From CAVWGP01 sp963754645 (lineage in GTDB: Bacteria; Pseudomonadota; Alphaproteobacteria; Bin65), in contig CAVWGP010000004.1 of the NCBI GenBank assembly GCA_963754645.1, positions 868,001 to 932,000 on the forward strand: a stretch of 64,000 nt of DNA, read 5' to 3'. The translations under genes and the position numbers were made by a program. Position 1 is the stretch's first letter. Each line of letters opens with the position of its first letter. The notes beneath the pieces are model-generated. The model saw only the letters and a list, made by a program, of their open reading frames with translations. It did no database searches and was not told the DNA's origin. Shown in pieces: positions 24,142 through 33,459 of the stretch.

Positions 24142-25782
24142 ATGATCAATATTTCCCGCGCCCAGCTTTGGACGGCGCTCATCGTCTGCGTCGCCGCCAT
24201 TCTGCTGGCCTTTCCCAACGTGCTGAGCAAAACGACGGCCAAATCGATACCGAGCTGGCTGCCGCACCTGCAATTCAATCTCGGTCTCGATCTGCGCGGC
24301 GGCGCCTATCTGCTGGTCGAAGTCGATATGCAGCCCGTGCTGCAGGATCATTTCCGCGACGCGCAGAGCCAGCTGCGCAATGCGATGCGCACCGGCGATA
24401 CAAGGCTGCGCTTCGAGGACTTGCGCATTTTGCAACGCGAGCGGACGGCCAGCACCGGGACGATCCGCGTCGCCTATGGCGTGAGCTTCCGCGTCGTCGA
24501 TGCCGCCGATGTCGCCAAGGCGACCGAGGTGGCGCGCCGCGTGGCGCGCGACCTGAGCGGTACGACCGTGACGCTGACCGGCGCGCGCGAGCGCTATCAA
24601 GTCCAGGTCAGCGGCGAACGCATCACGCTGACGATCACCGAGGCCGGCGAGGCCGTCATCAAGGACAAGATCATCGATCAATCGATCGAGATCGTGCGCC
24701 GCCGCGTCGATCCCACGGGCACCGCCGAAGTCGGCATTCAGCGCCAGGGCGCCGAACGCATCATCATCGAGGTGCCCGGGATCGAGAAGACCGACGACCT
24801 CAAGACGCGCCTCAACACCGCGGCCAAGATGACGTTTCATCTGCCGCATCCGTCGATCGCCGCGGCCGAGACGACGATTCCGCCGGTCGGCTACAAGCTC
24901 TACAAGGGCAAACGCGGCGAGAATCCCTGGCACTTGCTGCTCGAGGAACCCGAGCTCGACGGCAAGCATTTGGCCGACGCGCAACAGTCCTTCCAGGAAG
25001 GCCGCGCCATCATCCAGTTCCGCCTCGACACCACCGGCGCGCGGATATTCTGCAAGATCACGCGCGACAATATCCGGAAGCCCTTCGCCATCGTGCTCGA
25101 CAACGAAGTGCTGTCGGCGCCGGTGATCCAGAGCGAAATTTGCGGCGGCCAGGGCATCATCACCGGCGGCTTCACGGTCAATTCGGCCGCCGAGCTGGCG
25201 CTGCTGCTGCGCGCCGGCGCGCTGCCGGCGCCGCTCAAGGTCGTCGAGGAGCGCACCGTCGGCCCCGGCCTCGGCGCCGACGCGATCGAGGCCGGCATCT
25301 GGACCAGCCTGCTCGGCGTCGCCCTCGTCTTTTTCTTCATGGCGACGAGCTACGGCCTGTTCGGCGGCTTCGCCACGGTGTCGCTGATCCTCAACCTCAC
25401 CATTCTTGCCGCCGTTATGTCGATGCTGCAGGCGACGCTGACCTTGCCGGGCATCGCCGGCATCGTGCTGTCGCTCGGCATGTCGGTCGACGCCAACGTG
25501 CTGATCTACGAGCGCATGCGCGAGGAGGCGCGGGCCGGGCGCACGCCGCTCTCGGCCATCGATGCCGGATTCAACCGCGCCTTCACCGCCATCGCCAATT
25601 CGAACATCACCTCGATCCTCACCGGACTCCTGATGTATATTTTCGGATCGGGTCCGGTGAAAGGCTTCGGCGTCACCCTCGCCATCGGCGTCGGCGCCTC
25701 GTTCTTCACCGCCGTGATGCTGACGCGCATCCAGGTCGTCTATTGGTGGCGCTGGAACAAGCCGAAGCGGCTCCCCATATAA
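24142..25782 (+). CDS. secD: Protein translocase subunit SecD
   Basis: 546 residues. An N-terminal membrane helix is followed by the D1 motif NLGLDLRGGAYLLVEV (about residue 50) and a periplasmic P1 region with repeats. The motif AGALPAPLKVVEERTVGPGL leads into five membrane helices. GIAGIVLSLGMSVDANVLIY and ERMREE form the conserved proton-coupling helix region (D4). It uses the proton gradient to pull exported proteins out of SecYEG. It is followed after 35 bases by secF. A second SecD-like sequence lies at 33460. Confidence 0.97.
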   Translation: MINISRAQLWTALIVCVAAILLAFPNVLSKTTAKSIPSWLPHLQFNLGLDLRGGAYLLVEVDMQPVLQDHFRDAQSQLRNAMRTGDTRLRFEDLRILQRERTASTGTIRVAYGVSFRVVDAADVAKATEVARRVARDLSGTTVTLTGARERYQVQVSGERITLTITEAGEAVIKDKIIDQSIEIVRRRVDPTGTAEVGIQRQGAERIIIEVPGIEKTDDLKTRLNTAAKMTFHLPHPSIAAAETTIPPVGYKLYKGKRGENPWHLLLEEPELDGKHLADAQQSFQEGRAIIQFRLDTTGARIFCKITRDNIRKPFAIVLDNEVLSAPVIQSEICGGQGIITGGFTVNSAAELALLLRAGALPAPLKVVEERTVGPGLGADAIEAGIWTSLLGVALVFFFMATSYGLFGGFATVSLILNLTILAAVMSMLQATLTLPGIAGIVLSLGMSVDANVLIYERMREEARAGRTPLSAIDAGFNRAFTAIANSNITSILTGLLMYIFGSGPVKGFGVTLAIGVGASFFTAVMLTRIQVVYWWRWNKPKRLPI

Positions 25783-25817
25783 TGCCGACCTCGTCGTAAC
25801 CTCGCCGGAGCACCGCC

Positions 25818-26768
25818 ATGTCCCTCGCCCGGTATTTTCCGCATTCGACCAAGATCGATTTCGTCGGCGGACGTTTCGTCGCCTTCACGGCCACGTTCAT
25901 CCTGTTCGCCATCGCCATCGGTTCGCTGGCGGTGCGCGAACTCAATCTCGGCATCGATTTTTCCGGCGGCCTGTTGGTCGAGGCCGCGCACAAGGAACGC
26001 GTCGATATCGCCAAGGTGCGCCGCGATGTCGCCGAGCTCAAGCTCGGCGACGTGCAAATCCAGACCGCGAACAACGACCGCATCGTCATGATCCGCGTGA
26101 AAAAGCCGCCCGGCAACGAAGCCGAGCAGGGCAAGGCGATGGACAATGTCGTCTCGGCGCTCGGCGCCGGCTACGAAGTGCGGCGCAAGGAATTCGTCGG
26201 CCCCAAAGTCAGCGAGGCTCTGTTCCGCGACGGCATGATCGCGACCCTGGTCGCGCTGCTGATGATCGCGGTCTACATCACCGTGCGCTTCGAGTGGCAA
26301 TTCGGCTTCGCCGGCCTGGTCGCCACCGGCCACGACGTCACCATCGCGCTCGGCGTCTATTCGGTGAGCGGGTTGGAATTCGATTTGACCGCCATCGCCG
26401 CGCTGCTGACGCTGGCGGGCTATTCGATCAACGAACAAATCGTCATTTTCGACCGGCTGCGCGAGAATTTGCGGCGCTACAAGCGCACCGATTTCAAGGA
26501 CCTGATCAACGCCTCGGTCAACCAGAACCTGTTTCGCACCATGATGACCGGCGGCTGCACGCTGATCGCGGTTCTGCCGATGCTGTTCTTCGGCGGCGAA
26601 TCGCTGTTCGCCTTCACGCTCGCCATCGTCATCGGCATCCTGGCCGGCACCTATTCGGCGATTTACGTCTCGTCCTCCTTGCTCATCTACATGCCGGCGA
26701 TCCGCCGCTTGCGCCGCTTGGAGGAGAAGCCGGCCGAGGAGGCCGAAGGCGCCAAGGCGAAGGCCTAG
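25818..26768 (+). CDS. secF: Protein translocase subunit SecF
   Basis: 316 residues, six membrane helices. The D1-like motif LNLGIDFSGGLLVE lies near residue 45, then VGPKVSEALFRDG. The later helices carry YSINEQIVIFDRLRENLRRY (the SecF form of the VIFDR motif), then NQNLFRTMMTGGCTLIAVLP. It forms the membrane complex with SecD and YajC. A charged tail ends the protein. The next gene, 119 bases on, starts an unrelated catabolic cluster, so the usual neighbour (a Mth938-like or phytoene-synthase-like gene) is displaced to 35751. Confidence 0.96.
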   Translation: MSLARYFPHSTKIDFVGGRFVAFTATFILFAIAIGSLAVRELNLGIDFSGGLLVEAAHKERVDIAKVRRDVAELKLGDVQIQTANNDRIVMIRVKKPPGNEAEQGKAMDNVVSALGAGYEVRRKEFVGPKVSEALFRDGMIATLVALLMIAVYITVRFEWQFGFAGLVATGHDVTIALGVYSVSGLEFDLTAIAALLTLAGYSINEQIVIFDRLRENLRRYKRTDFKDLINASVNQNLFRTMMTGGCTLIAVLPMLFFGGESLFAFTLAIVIGILAGTYSAIYVSSSLLIYMPAIRRLRRLEEKPAEEAEGAKAKA

Positions 26769-26886
26769 GCAAGGAGCGCTGGGCGCCGACCGCGCGGCGG
26801 CGCCGATCGAAATCGCCATAGACGGTCCCTGGGCGCATCGCTAGTATTCGTTCTGTAGAGCGTTGGCGCGAGGGAGGAATTCGCCA

Positions 26887-27787
26887 GTGCCCGAAAAAAA
26901 GCTCATCGTCATCGCGGCCGTGAACGGCGGCGCGCAGATGGACCGCGAAGGCGCGCATGTGCCGGTAGACTCCGGCCGAGATCGCGGAGGAGGCGGTTTC
27001 ATGCCAGAAGGCGGGCGCCGCCATCGTGCATGTCCATGCCCGCGGACCGGACAAGCAGCCGACCGCGGACAAGAAAGTGTTCGGCGACATTATCAGGCGC
27101 ATTCGCGACAAATGCGATATCCTGATCCAAACCACCAATGGCATCGGCGTGCACCGCGAACCGGCGACGGGCCGGCTGGTGTGGCCGACCGATGAAGAGC
27201 GCTTGGGCCTGCTGAGCATCGAGCCCCGGCAGGATCTGTTCTCGCTCGCCGGCGGCTCGTGGGATTTCTACCATCCGGAAGGCGGTTATCTCGGTCCCGC
27301 CAGCTTCATGAACACCGAGGACCTGATCCGCAAGAACATCCGCGGCGTGCTCGCCACCGGCGCGCCGATCGAGCTTGAGATCGTCGAAATCGGCTTTCTC
27401 GCCAAGCTCAGGCGCCTCGCCGACGAAGGCGTATTCGCGCCCGACGATCCCAAGGTCTGGCTGCAGCTTTCTTTCGGGTTCGGCGGCATGCCGGCGACGG
27501 CGCGCATGGTGGTCAACGCACAGGACGAAGCGCAGCGGCTGTTCCCCAAGCTGAAATGGGAAGTGCTCGGCGCCGGCAAAATTCAGTTCCGGATCGGCGC
27601 GATCGGCATGCTCATGGGCTGCGATTTCGTGCGCGTGGGATTCGAGGACAATATCTACTTGCCGGACGGGCGTCCTGCCCGGCACAATTATCAACTCGTC
27701 GAGGCGATCGTTCGCCTGGCGCGCGAGTTCGGGCGCGAACCGGCGACTGCGGGCGATGCGCGCGCCGCTTTGGCGCTGGCGCACTAG
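26887..27787 (+). CDS. Beta-keto acid cleavage enzyme (BKACE/DUF849), copy 1, frameshifted
   Basis: GTG start at 26887 (PEKKLIVIAAVNGGAQMDRE). At about 26968 an extra G (GTAGACTCC) shifts the frame; read through, it becomes PV-TPAEIAEEAVSCQKAGAA, then IVHVHARG, matching copy 2 at 32427. The zinc-binding HVHAR pair and the late GFEDNIYLPDG acidic motif (about residue 250) are the family's active-site elements. These enzymes condense a beta-keto acid with acetyl-CoA and cleave it to acetoacetate plus a new CoA ester; the founder acts on 3-keto-5-aminohexanoate. It starts a cluster with a Liv-type transporter, so the substrate may be an imported amino-acid-like compound. The shift is probably a sequence error. 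Confidence 0.88.
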
Positions 27788-27833
27788 AACGGCAGGCAAC
27801 GAACAAGAATCGTATCATGGGAGGGACAACATC

Positions 27834-28991
27834 ATGCGCAAGGCGAAGGGAAATCGTTCGGTAATCGGCGTGTTGGCGTTCTGCGGCGTGCTCGGCGCGG
27901 CCAATGCCGGTCAAGCCCAAAATACTTTTACGATCGGCGTGCACGGCGATTGGGCTCGGGCAACCTCGTATTATTCGCTGTTTCAACGCGATGTCATCAA
28001 TCTCTATTTCGAACAGCTAAATCAGCGCGGCGGCATCGCCGGCAACAAGATCAACCTGCTGTGGGAGGATGACGAGGCGACGCCGACCGTGGCGGTGACC
28101 AAGGCGGAGAAGCTCGTTTCGCTCGGCGCCTGCGTCGTGTTCTCGATCGGCGGGTCGGGCACGGGCATCGCGGTGCAGGCCAAGCTGGAACAGATGAAAG
28201 TGCCGCACGGCAGCGCCGCCAATTCGCTCGACGCGCTGACCAATCCGGTCCGGCGCTACTATTTCCGCATGGCGCCCAAGGGCAGCTCCGAGGCGGATGC
28301 CGTCATCAAATATCTGAAGGCGAAACACGGCTCGCCCAAGACCGTCGTCATCAACGACAACACGCGCACATCGCTGCTCATCGCCGATGAATGGGTCAAG
28401 GCTCTCAACGGCGCCGGTCTCGAGACGATCGCGCATATCCAATTCGAGTCGGGGGCGGCCGATCTTTCGGCCCAAGTGTTGCGCATCCGCGAACTCAAGC
28501 CGGGCATGATCCTGCTCACCGGCACGGTGCCGGACACGGCGAATTTCCTCAAGAGCTACAAGCGGCTCAACCTCAATATCCCGGTCCAGGGCACCTACGT
28601 CATGACCGCGGGTTCCTTCGCCGATCTCGCCGGCTCCGCCGCCGACGGTCTGATCGTCACCGACGCGATCGATCCCGACCGGCCCGAGGTCAAGGCGATC
28701 GACGCCGCGCTGGTGCCGAAGCTCGGCGAGCGGGCGCGCTCGCAGGGCCTGGCCGTGATGGCTTGGGAACTGAGCCGCGTCTTCACCGAGGCGATCGCCA
28801 AGGCGGGCGGCAAATGCGACCGCGAGGCGATCCGCGACAATATCGAGAACACGCGCAACTTCCCGACGGCGCTGGGACCGGCGGGCACGACGATCAATTT
28901 CAGCCCGACGGTGCACAACGTCTTCGCCTCGGGCGCTCAGGTCGTCATGCGCGTCTTCGAGAACGGCAAGCTCGGCAAGGCGGTGCGCTAG
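27834..28991 (+). CDS. Branched-chain-amino-acid-type ABC transporter substrate-binding protein
   Basis: 385 residues from the ATG at 27834, eight bases after GGGAGG. A signal peptide (about residues 1-28, ending ANAGQAQ) is followed by a Leu/Ile/Val-binding fold: FTIGVHGDWARATSYYSLFQ, YFEQLNQRGGIAGNKINLLW, DDEATPTVAVTKAEKLV, ALVP...GLAVMAWELSRVFTEA. It is periplasmic and delivers the ligand to the LivHMGF proteins encoded directly downstream. The ligand is not certain; the BKACE genes on both sides suggest a beta-keto acid precursor or similar compound rather than leucine. Confidence 0.93.
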   Translation: MRKAKGNRSVIGVLAFCGVLGAANAGQAQNTFTIGVHGDWARATSYYSLFQRDVINLYFEQLNQRGGIAGNKINLLWEDDEATPTVAVTKAEKLVSLGACVVFSIGGSGTGIAVQAKLEQMKVPHGSAANSLDALTNPVRRYYFRMAPKGSSEADAVIKYLKAKHGSPKTVVINDNTRTSLLIADEWVKALNGAGLETIAHIQFESGAADLSAQVLRIRELKPGMILLTGTVPDTANFLKSYKRLNLNIPVQGTYVMTAGSFADLAGSAADGLIVTDAIDPDRPEVKAIDAALVPKLGERARSQGLAVMAWELSRVFTEAIAKAGGKCDREAIRDNIENTRNFPTALGPAGTTINFSPTVHNVFASGAQVVMRVFENGKLGKAVR

Positions 28992-29019
28992 CGCGGCGCG
29001 CTCGATCGACGGCGCGACG

Positions 29020-29883
29020 ATGGAAAGTGCGATCGCCGTCGTCCTGGCGGGAATTCAGGTCGGCGCCATCTATGCCCTGGTCGGGCTGAGCTACGTCGTC
29101 CTCGTCAACGCGACCGGAATCCTGAATTTCGGGCAAGGCGAATGGCTGATGGTGGCCGCCATGATCGGCCTTGGCCTCATCACCTACGGCGCGCCCTATT
29201 GGGTTTCGGTCGCGGGTTCGCTGCTCGGCGCGGTCGCCATTTTCCTGATCTGCGAGCGGCTGGTGATCCGGCCGCTGCAGAACCGGAACGCGTCGCTCAT
29301 GATCGTGATCACCTCATTGCTCGGCATCATGATCATCGTTCGCTACGGCACCGGCCTGATCGCCGGCCCGCTTGCGTTGCCGCTGCGTGCCCCCTTCGGC
29401 ATGGACGCGATCTGGCTCACCGAGAATGTCTACATTCTCACGCACTCGATTTTCGTCTACGCGGTGCTGCTCGGAACCTTCTTCGGCGTCGCCGCGCTCT
29501 ACCGCTACACGTGGCTCGGCCGCTCCTTGACCCTGGCGGCGATCGATCCGATCGGCGCGCAGCTCGTCGGCATCAACCCGGCGCGCGTCCGGTTCGTCGC
29601 TTTCGCGCTTGCCGGGCTGATTTCGGCCACGGTCGGCTGGATCTACGCGCCGCTCTATGCCGCCTCTTTCACCATCGGCGAGGTACCGGGCCTTAAGGGT
29701 TTCATCGCCGCCGTCATCGGCGGGCTCGCCTCGCCCTGGGGCGCGCTGGCCGGCGGCATCGTTCTGGGCGTGGTGGAAACCGGCGCCAGCCGGTATTTGC
29801 CGGGCTCTTTTGGCGAGGCATCGGCGCTCGTGGTCCTCATGCTGATCCTGTTCTTGAAGCCGAGCGGACTTGTGAAGGGTTAG
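29020..29883 (+). CDS. livH: Branched-chain-amino-acid-type ABC transporter permease, LivH family
   Basis: 287 residues, eight or so membrane helices. Family marks are AGIQVGAIYALVGLSYVVLV, NATGILNFGQGEWLMV, GINPARVRFVAFALAGLISA and KGFIAAVIGGLASPWGALAG. It is the first of two permeases of an uptake system in the inner membrane. The gene lies 28 bases after the binding-protein gene and three bases before livM, in one operon. Confidence 0.94.
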   Translation: MESAIAVVLAGIQVGAIYALVGLSYVVLVNATGILNFGQGEWLMVAAMIGLGLITYGAPYWVSVAGSLLGAVAIFLICERLVIRPLQNRNASLMIVITSLLGIMIIVRYGTGLIAGPLALPLRAPFGMDAIWLTENVYILTHSIFVYAVLLGTFFGVAALYRYTWLGRSLTLAAIDPIGAQLVGINPARVRFVAFALAGLISATVGWIYAPLYAASFTIGEVPGLKGFIAAVIGGLASPWGALAGGIVLGVVETGASRYLPGSFGEASALVVLMLILFLKPSGLVKG

Positions 29884-29886
29884 GCA

Positions 29887-30876
29887 ATGCCGTCTTCGGC
29901 GCCAGCGATCGAGCAAAGCCGCGCGCGCCGGTCGAGCATGGTGCTCTTGGAATGGCTCGGCGCCGCGCTTCTCATCGCCGTGCCGCCGCTCGCCACGGCC
30001 AATGCCTATTTCATTTCGCTGGCGACCGATGTCCTCATCGCTTCGATCCTGACGCTCAGCCTCAATCTTGTGGTCGGCAAGAGCGGCCAGTTCGCCGTCG
30101 CGCACGCGGCGTTCTATGGCATCGGCGCCTATATCGCCGGCGCGCTGGCGGCGAAGCTCGGCGTGTCCGGCTGGATGTTGTTGCCGCTCAGCGTCGCCGG
30201 CGCGGCGCTGCTGGCGCTCGTCATCGGCGTGCCCGTGCTCCGGCTCAGCGGCTACTACCTGGCGGTCGCGACGCTCGCCTTCGGCAAGTTCTGCGAGGTG
30301 TTCGTCAAACAAGCGACGCCGATCACCGGCGGCGCCTACGGATTGCAGAACATCCCGCCGCTGACGATTTTCGGATTCGCGCTGACAGGACCGTCGTACT
30401 ACGTGTTGGTCGCGATCGTGTTCCTGCTTTGCGCGCAGCTGTTGCGCAATCTTTCACTGTCCAATCTCGGCCGCGCGATCGTCGCCGTGCGCGACAATCC
30501 GATGGCGGCCGAGGCGACGGGCATCAACAATGCCCATGCCAAGCTCGTCGCCTTCGTTCTCGCGGCGGCGCTTGCCGGGCTCGCCGGTTGGCTGCAGGCA
30601 TTCTACCGGCTGCAGCTCGATCCGGCACTGCTCGGCCTCGATCTCACTTTCCTCCTGCTCTTCATGGTCCTGATCGGTGGGCTGGGGCATCATGTCGGCG
30701 TCTTCCTCGGTACCGTCGTTCTCACCCTCGTGCCCGAGACGCTCGGCTTTGCCAGCGATCGCACGGTTCTCCTGGTCGGCGCGCTGATGGTCGCCGTCGC
30801 GCTGTTCGCGCCGCAGGGGATCGGCGGCTGGCTCGACGCGGCCGTGCGGCTCGTCCAGCGCGGGGGCCGGACATGA
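29887..30876 (+). CDS. livM: Branched-chain-amino-acid-type ABC transporter permease, LivM family
   Basis: 329 residues with about nine membrane helices. LivM motifs include TLSLNLVVGKSGQFAVAHAA, FYGIGAYIAG, ITGGAYGLQNIPPLTIFG, SNLGRAIVAVRDNPMAAEAT and FMVLIGGLGHHVGVFLGTVV. It pairs with LivH in the membrane domain of the importer. Its stop overlaps the livG start (ATGA), so translation is coupled. Confidence 0.94.
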   Translation: MPSSAPAIEQSRARRSSMVLLEWLGAALLIAVPPLATANAYFISLATDVLIASILTLSLNLVVGKSGQFAVAHAAFYGIGAYIAGALAAKLGVSGWMLLPLSVAGAALLALVIGVPVLRLSGYYLAVATLAFGKFCEVFVKQATPITGGAYGLQNIPPLTIFGFALTGPSYYVLVAIVFLLCAQLLRNLSLSNLGRAIVAVRDNPMAAEATGINNAHAKLVAFVLAAALAGLAGWLQAFYRLQLDPALLGLDLTFLLLFMVLIGGLGHHVGVFLGTVVLTLVPETLGFASDRTVLLVGALMVAVALFAPQGIGGWLDAAVRLVQRGGRT

Positions 30877-31638
30877 ACTCACCGGTGCTGAGCCTCGACC
30901 GGGTCAGCAAATCTTTCGGCGGCGTCCACGCCGTGCGCGAGATATCGCTCGCTGTGGCGCACCGGGAAATTTGCGGCATCATCGGCCCCAATGGCGCGGG
31001 CAAGACGACGCTGTTCAACCTGATCGCCGGCGCCTTTCCGCCCTCGAGCGGCCGCATCCGCATCAAGGAGTCCGACATCACGGCCGCGCCGAGCCACGTC
31101 ATTGCGCGGCTCGGCGTCGCGCGCGCGTTCCAGCTCATGAACTTGTTCGAAGTCCATGTCGGCCGCGGAAAACGTGCAGGTCGGCGCCGATCGGCATGAC
31201 CGCATCGGACTTTGGCAGGCGCTGACCCATCTCGGCGGCTTCGCCGCGCAGGAGCGCGAGGCGCGCGACCGCGCCGCGTGGGCCATGTCGGTCGTCGGCA
31301 TCTCCGGTTTTGCGGATACGCCGGTCGGCGAACTCTCGCTCGGGCAGCAAAAATTGGTCGGCGTCGCGCGCGCGATAGCGGCGCGCCCGGCGCTATTGCT
31401 GTTGGACGAACCGGCGTCCGGATTGAGCGAAAGCGAGATCGAGGAGCTGCGGGCCGCGATCAGGCGGGTGCGCGATGCCGGTACCACGATCCTCTTGATC
31501 GAGCACAATGTCGGCTTCGTCATGAACTTGGTCGAGCACGTCATGGTCATGCATTTCGGCGCATCGATCGCCGACGGACCGCCCGGCGACGTGGGGCGCA
31601 GCGAAGCGGTGCTGGAGGCCTATATTGGCAAACGCTGA
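30873..31638 (+). CDS. livG: Liv-type ABC transporter ATP-binding protein LivG, frameshifted
   Basis: The first part, MNSPVLSLDRVSKSFGGVHA, has Walker A GPNGAGKTTLFNLIAG (about residue 38) and LGVARAFQLMNLFE. At 31153-31154 a doubled C (GTCCATG) shifts the frame. The second part continues MSAAENVQVGADRHDRIGLW with signature LSLGQQKLVGVARAIAARPA, Walker B LLLLDEPASGLSE and the H-loop LIEHNVGFVMNLVEHVMVM, ending at 31638. One of two ATPase subunits driving the importer. Both halves are well conserved, so a sequence error is likely. Confidence 0.9.
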
Positions 31639-32374
31639 CGTCATGCTGCGGGTTGAGAAACTTGGCGCGCTTTATGGGCGGCTCCGCGTCCTCGCCGAAG
31701 TCGGCTTCGAGGTGAAGAGGGGCGAGAGCCTCGCGGTGCTCGGCGCCAACGGCGCGGGTAAGACAACGCTGTTGCGCGCGCTTTCGGGCATCCTCGTCCG
31801 CCGCCTCGGCCGGGTGGAGCTTGCCGGAACCCCGATCCACACGCTGCCCGCGCATCGCATCGTCGCGCTCGGGATCGCCCATGTCCCCGAGGGACGGCAC
31901 CTTTTTCCTTCGCTGAGCGTGGCGCGAAACCTTTCCGCCGGGACATTTCCGTTGCGGCACGGCCCCGCCCGCGAAATCGCGTCCGCTTTCGATTTCGTCT
32001 ACGGCCTGTTTCCGCCACTCGCCGAACGGCGCGACCAGCTTGCCGGCACGCTTTCGGGCGGCGAGCAGCAAATGCTCGCGATCGCGCGCGCGCTCATGTC
32101 GCGTCCGAAGCTCCTGCTGCTCGACGAGCCGACCGTCGGCTTGGCGCCCAAGGTCGTCGAAGGCCTTTTCGACGTGCTCGGCACATTGAAACGCCAGGGC
32201 CTTACCATCGTGCTGGCGGAGCAGAACTTGCCGCTGGCCCTCGGCCTGGCCGATAACGGCTTGGTGCTTCGGCTGGGCAGCGTTGTCCTTGCCGGAACGG
32301 CGGCGGCGCTGCGCGGCGATCCGCGTGTCCGCGACGCCTATCTCGGCGATTTTGTCGGCGCGGCGCCCGCGTGA
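31625..32374 (+). CDS. livF: Liv-type ABC transporter ATP-binding protein LivF
   Basis: TTG start at 31625, six bases after GGAGG and overlapping livG by 14 bases; the ATG at 31643 is an alternative. 249 residues: Walker A LGANGAGKTTLLRALSG (about residue 39), HVPEGRHLFPSLSV, signature TLSGGEQQMLAIARALMSRP, Walker B LLLLDEPTVGLAPKVVE and VLAEQNLPLALGLADNG. It is the second ATPase of the importer and completes a full binding-protein/LivHMGF set between two BKACE genes. Confidence 0.94.
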   Translation: MANADVMLRVEKLGALYGRLRVLAEVGFEVKRGESLAVLGANGAGKTTLLRALSGILVRRLGRVELAGTPIHTLPAHRIVALGIAHVPEGRHLFPSLSVARNLSAGTFPLRHGPAREIASAFDFVYGLFPPLAERRDQLAGTLSGGEQQMLAIARALMSRPKLLLLDEPTVGLAPKVVEGLFDVLGTLKRQGLTIVLAEQNLPLALGLADNGLVLRLGSVVLAGTAAALRGDPRVRDAYLGDFVGAAPA

Positions 32375-32426
32375 CGAAAGCGCGAAATTGTGTTTTCATT
32401 CGAACGAACGACATGAGGAGGAAACC

Positions 32427-33323
32427 ATGGCCCAGAAGAAGCTCGTCATCCTCGCCGCCGTCAATGGCGGCGCACAGCTCGATCGCGACGGCGCGAAAGT
32501 ACCGATTACGCCGGCCGAAATCGCCGAGGCGGCGCATGAATGCTACAAGGCCGGCGCCTCTGTGGTGCACGTGCATGCGCGCGCGGCGGACAAAGGCCCG
32601 ACTGGCGATGTCAAGGTCTTCGCCGACATCATCAAGCGCATCCGGGACAAGTGCGACATCCTCATCCAGACGACCAACGGTTTCGGCGTGCGCCGGGATG
32701 CGGGGACCGGCGAGTACATCTGGCCCAAGGACGAGGAGCGCCTGGCCCTGCATTCGGTCGAGCCGCGTCAGGATTTGTTTTCGATCGCCACCGGCTCCTG
32801 GGATTTTTACCACCCCGAGGGCGGCTATCCCGGCACGGTCACCTATGTCAACTCCGAGCATCTCCTTAAAGAAAACATCAGGGCGGTTCTCAAGCGCAAG
32901 GCATCGCTCGAGTTCGAAATCACCGAGGTCAGCCAGATCCACAAGCTGAGCCGTTTCGCCGACGAGGGCGTGTTCGATCGCGGCACCGAGAATCTGTGGC
33001 TCGATTATTGCATGGGCTTCGGCGCCATGGTGCCGACCGCGCGCACCCTGGCGCTGGCGGCCGAGGACGGCCAGCGCATGTTCCCGCATTGGCGCTGGGA
33101 AGTGCTGGCGACCGGACGCGATCAGTTCCCGATGAACACGATCGGCGTCGCGATGGGCTGCGACATCGTTCGCGTCGGATTCGAAGACAACATCTATCTG
33201 CCCGATGGACGCCCGGCGCAGCGCAACGATCAACTCGTCGACGCGATGGCGAAAATCGCCGATCGCCGCCGGCCGCGACGTGGCGAGCGTGGCCGACGCC
33301 AGACAGGTGTTTGCCATCGGTAA
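32427..33323 (+). CDS. Beta-keto acid cleavage enzyme (BKACE/DUF849), copy 2
   Basis: About 298 residues from the ATG at 32427 (MAQKKLVILAAVNGGAQLDR), preceded by GAGGAGG. It has the complete family pattern: TPAEIAEAAHECYKAGASVV, the zinc ligands in HVHARAADKGPTGD, ILIQTTNGFGVRRDAGTG, STGSWDFYHPEGG-like ATGSWDFYHPEGGYPGTVTY, and RVGFEDNIYLPDGRPAQRN with the catalytic acidic pair. The last 20 codons carry an extra C at about 33259; without it the end reads MAKIAIAAGRDVASVADARQ, then VFAIGN and a stop at 33327. It is clearly paralogous to copy 1 and probably handles a related keto acid. Confidence 0.93.
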   Translation: MAQKKLVILAAVNGGAQLDRDGAKVPITPAEIAEAAHECYKAGASVVHVHARAADKGPTGDVKVFADIIKRIRDKCDILIQTTNGFGVRRDAGTGEYIWPKDEERLALHSVEPRQDLFSIATGSWDFYHPEGGYPGTVTYVNSEHLLKENIRAVLKRKASLEFEITEVSQIHKLSRFADEGVFDRGTENLWLDYCMGFGAMVPTARTLALAAEDGQRMFPHWRWEVLATGRDQFPMNTIGVAMGCDIVRVGFEDNIYLPDGRPAQRNDQLVDAMAKIADRRRPRRGERGRRQTGVCHR

Positions 33324-33347
33324 TTAAGACTCCAATCGTGTCGGGAT

Positions 33348-33370
33348 CCTCCGCTGCGGCGCAGCGGAGG
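33348..33370. terminator. GC-rich hairpin after BKACE copy 2
   Basis: CCTCCGCTGC and GCAGCGGAGG form a perfect 10-bp stem around GGC, 20 bases after the gene. The following CCCTCCTC is not a T tract, so termination would need to be structure-driven. Confidence 0.5.
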
Positions 33371-33459
33371 CCCTCCTCGATGGGCGCGGTCGCGTCTTGA
33401 AAGCGGCCTGATCCGTTCCCACATGCGCCCAATGCCGAAACGGCAGGGGGAACGCGCCG

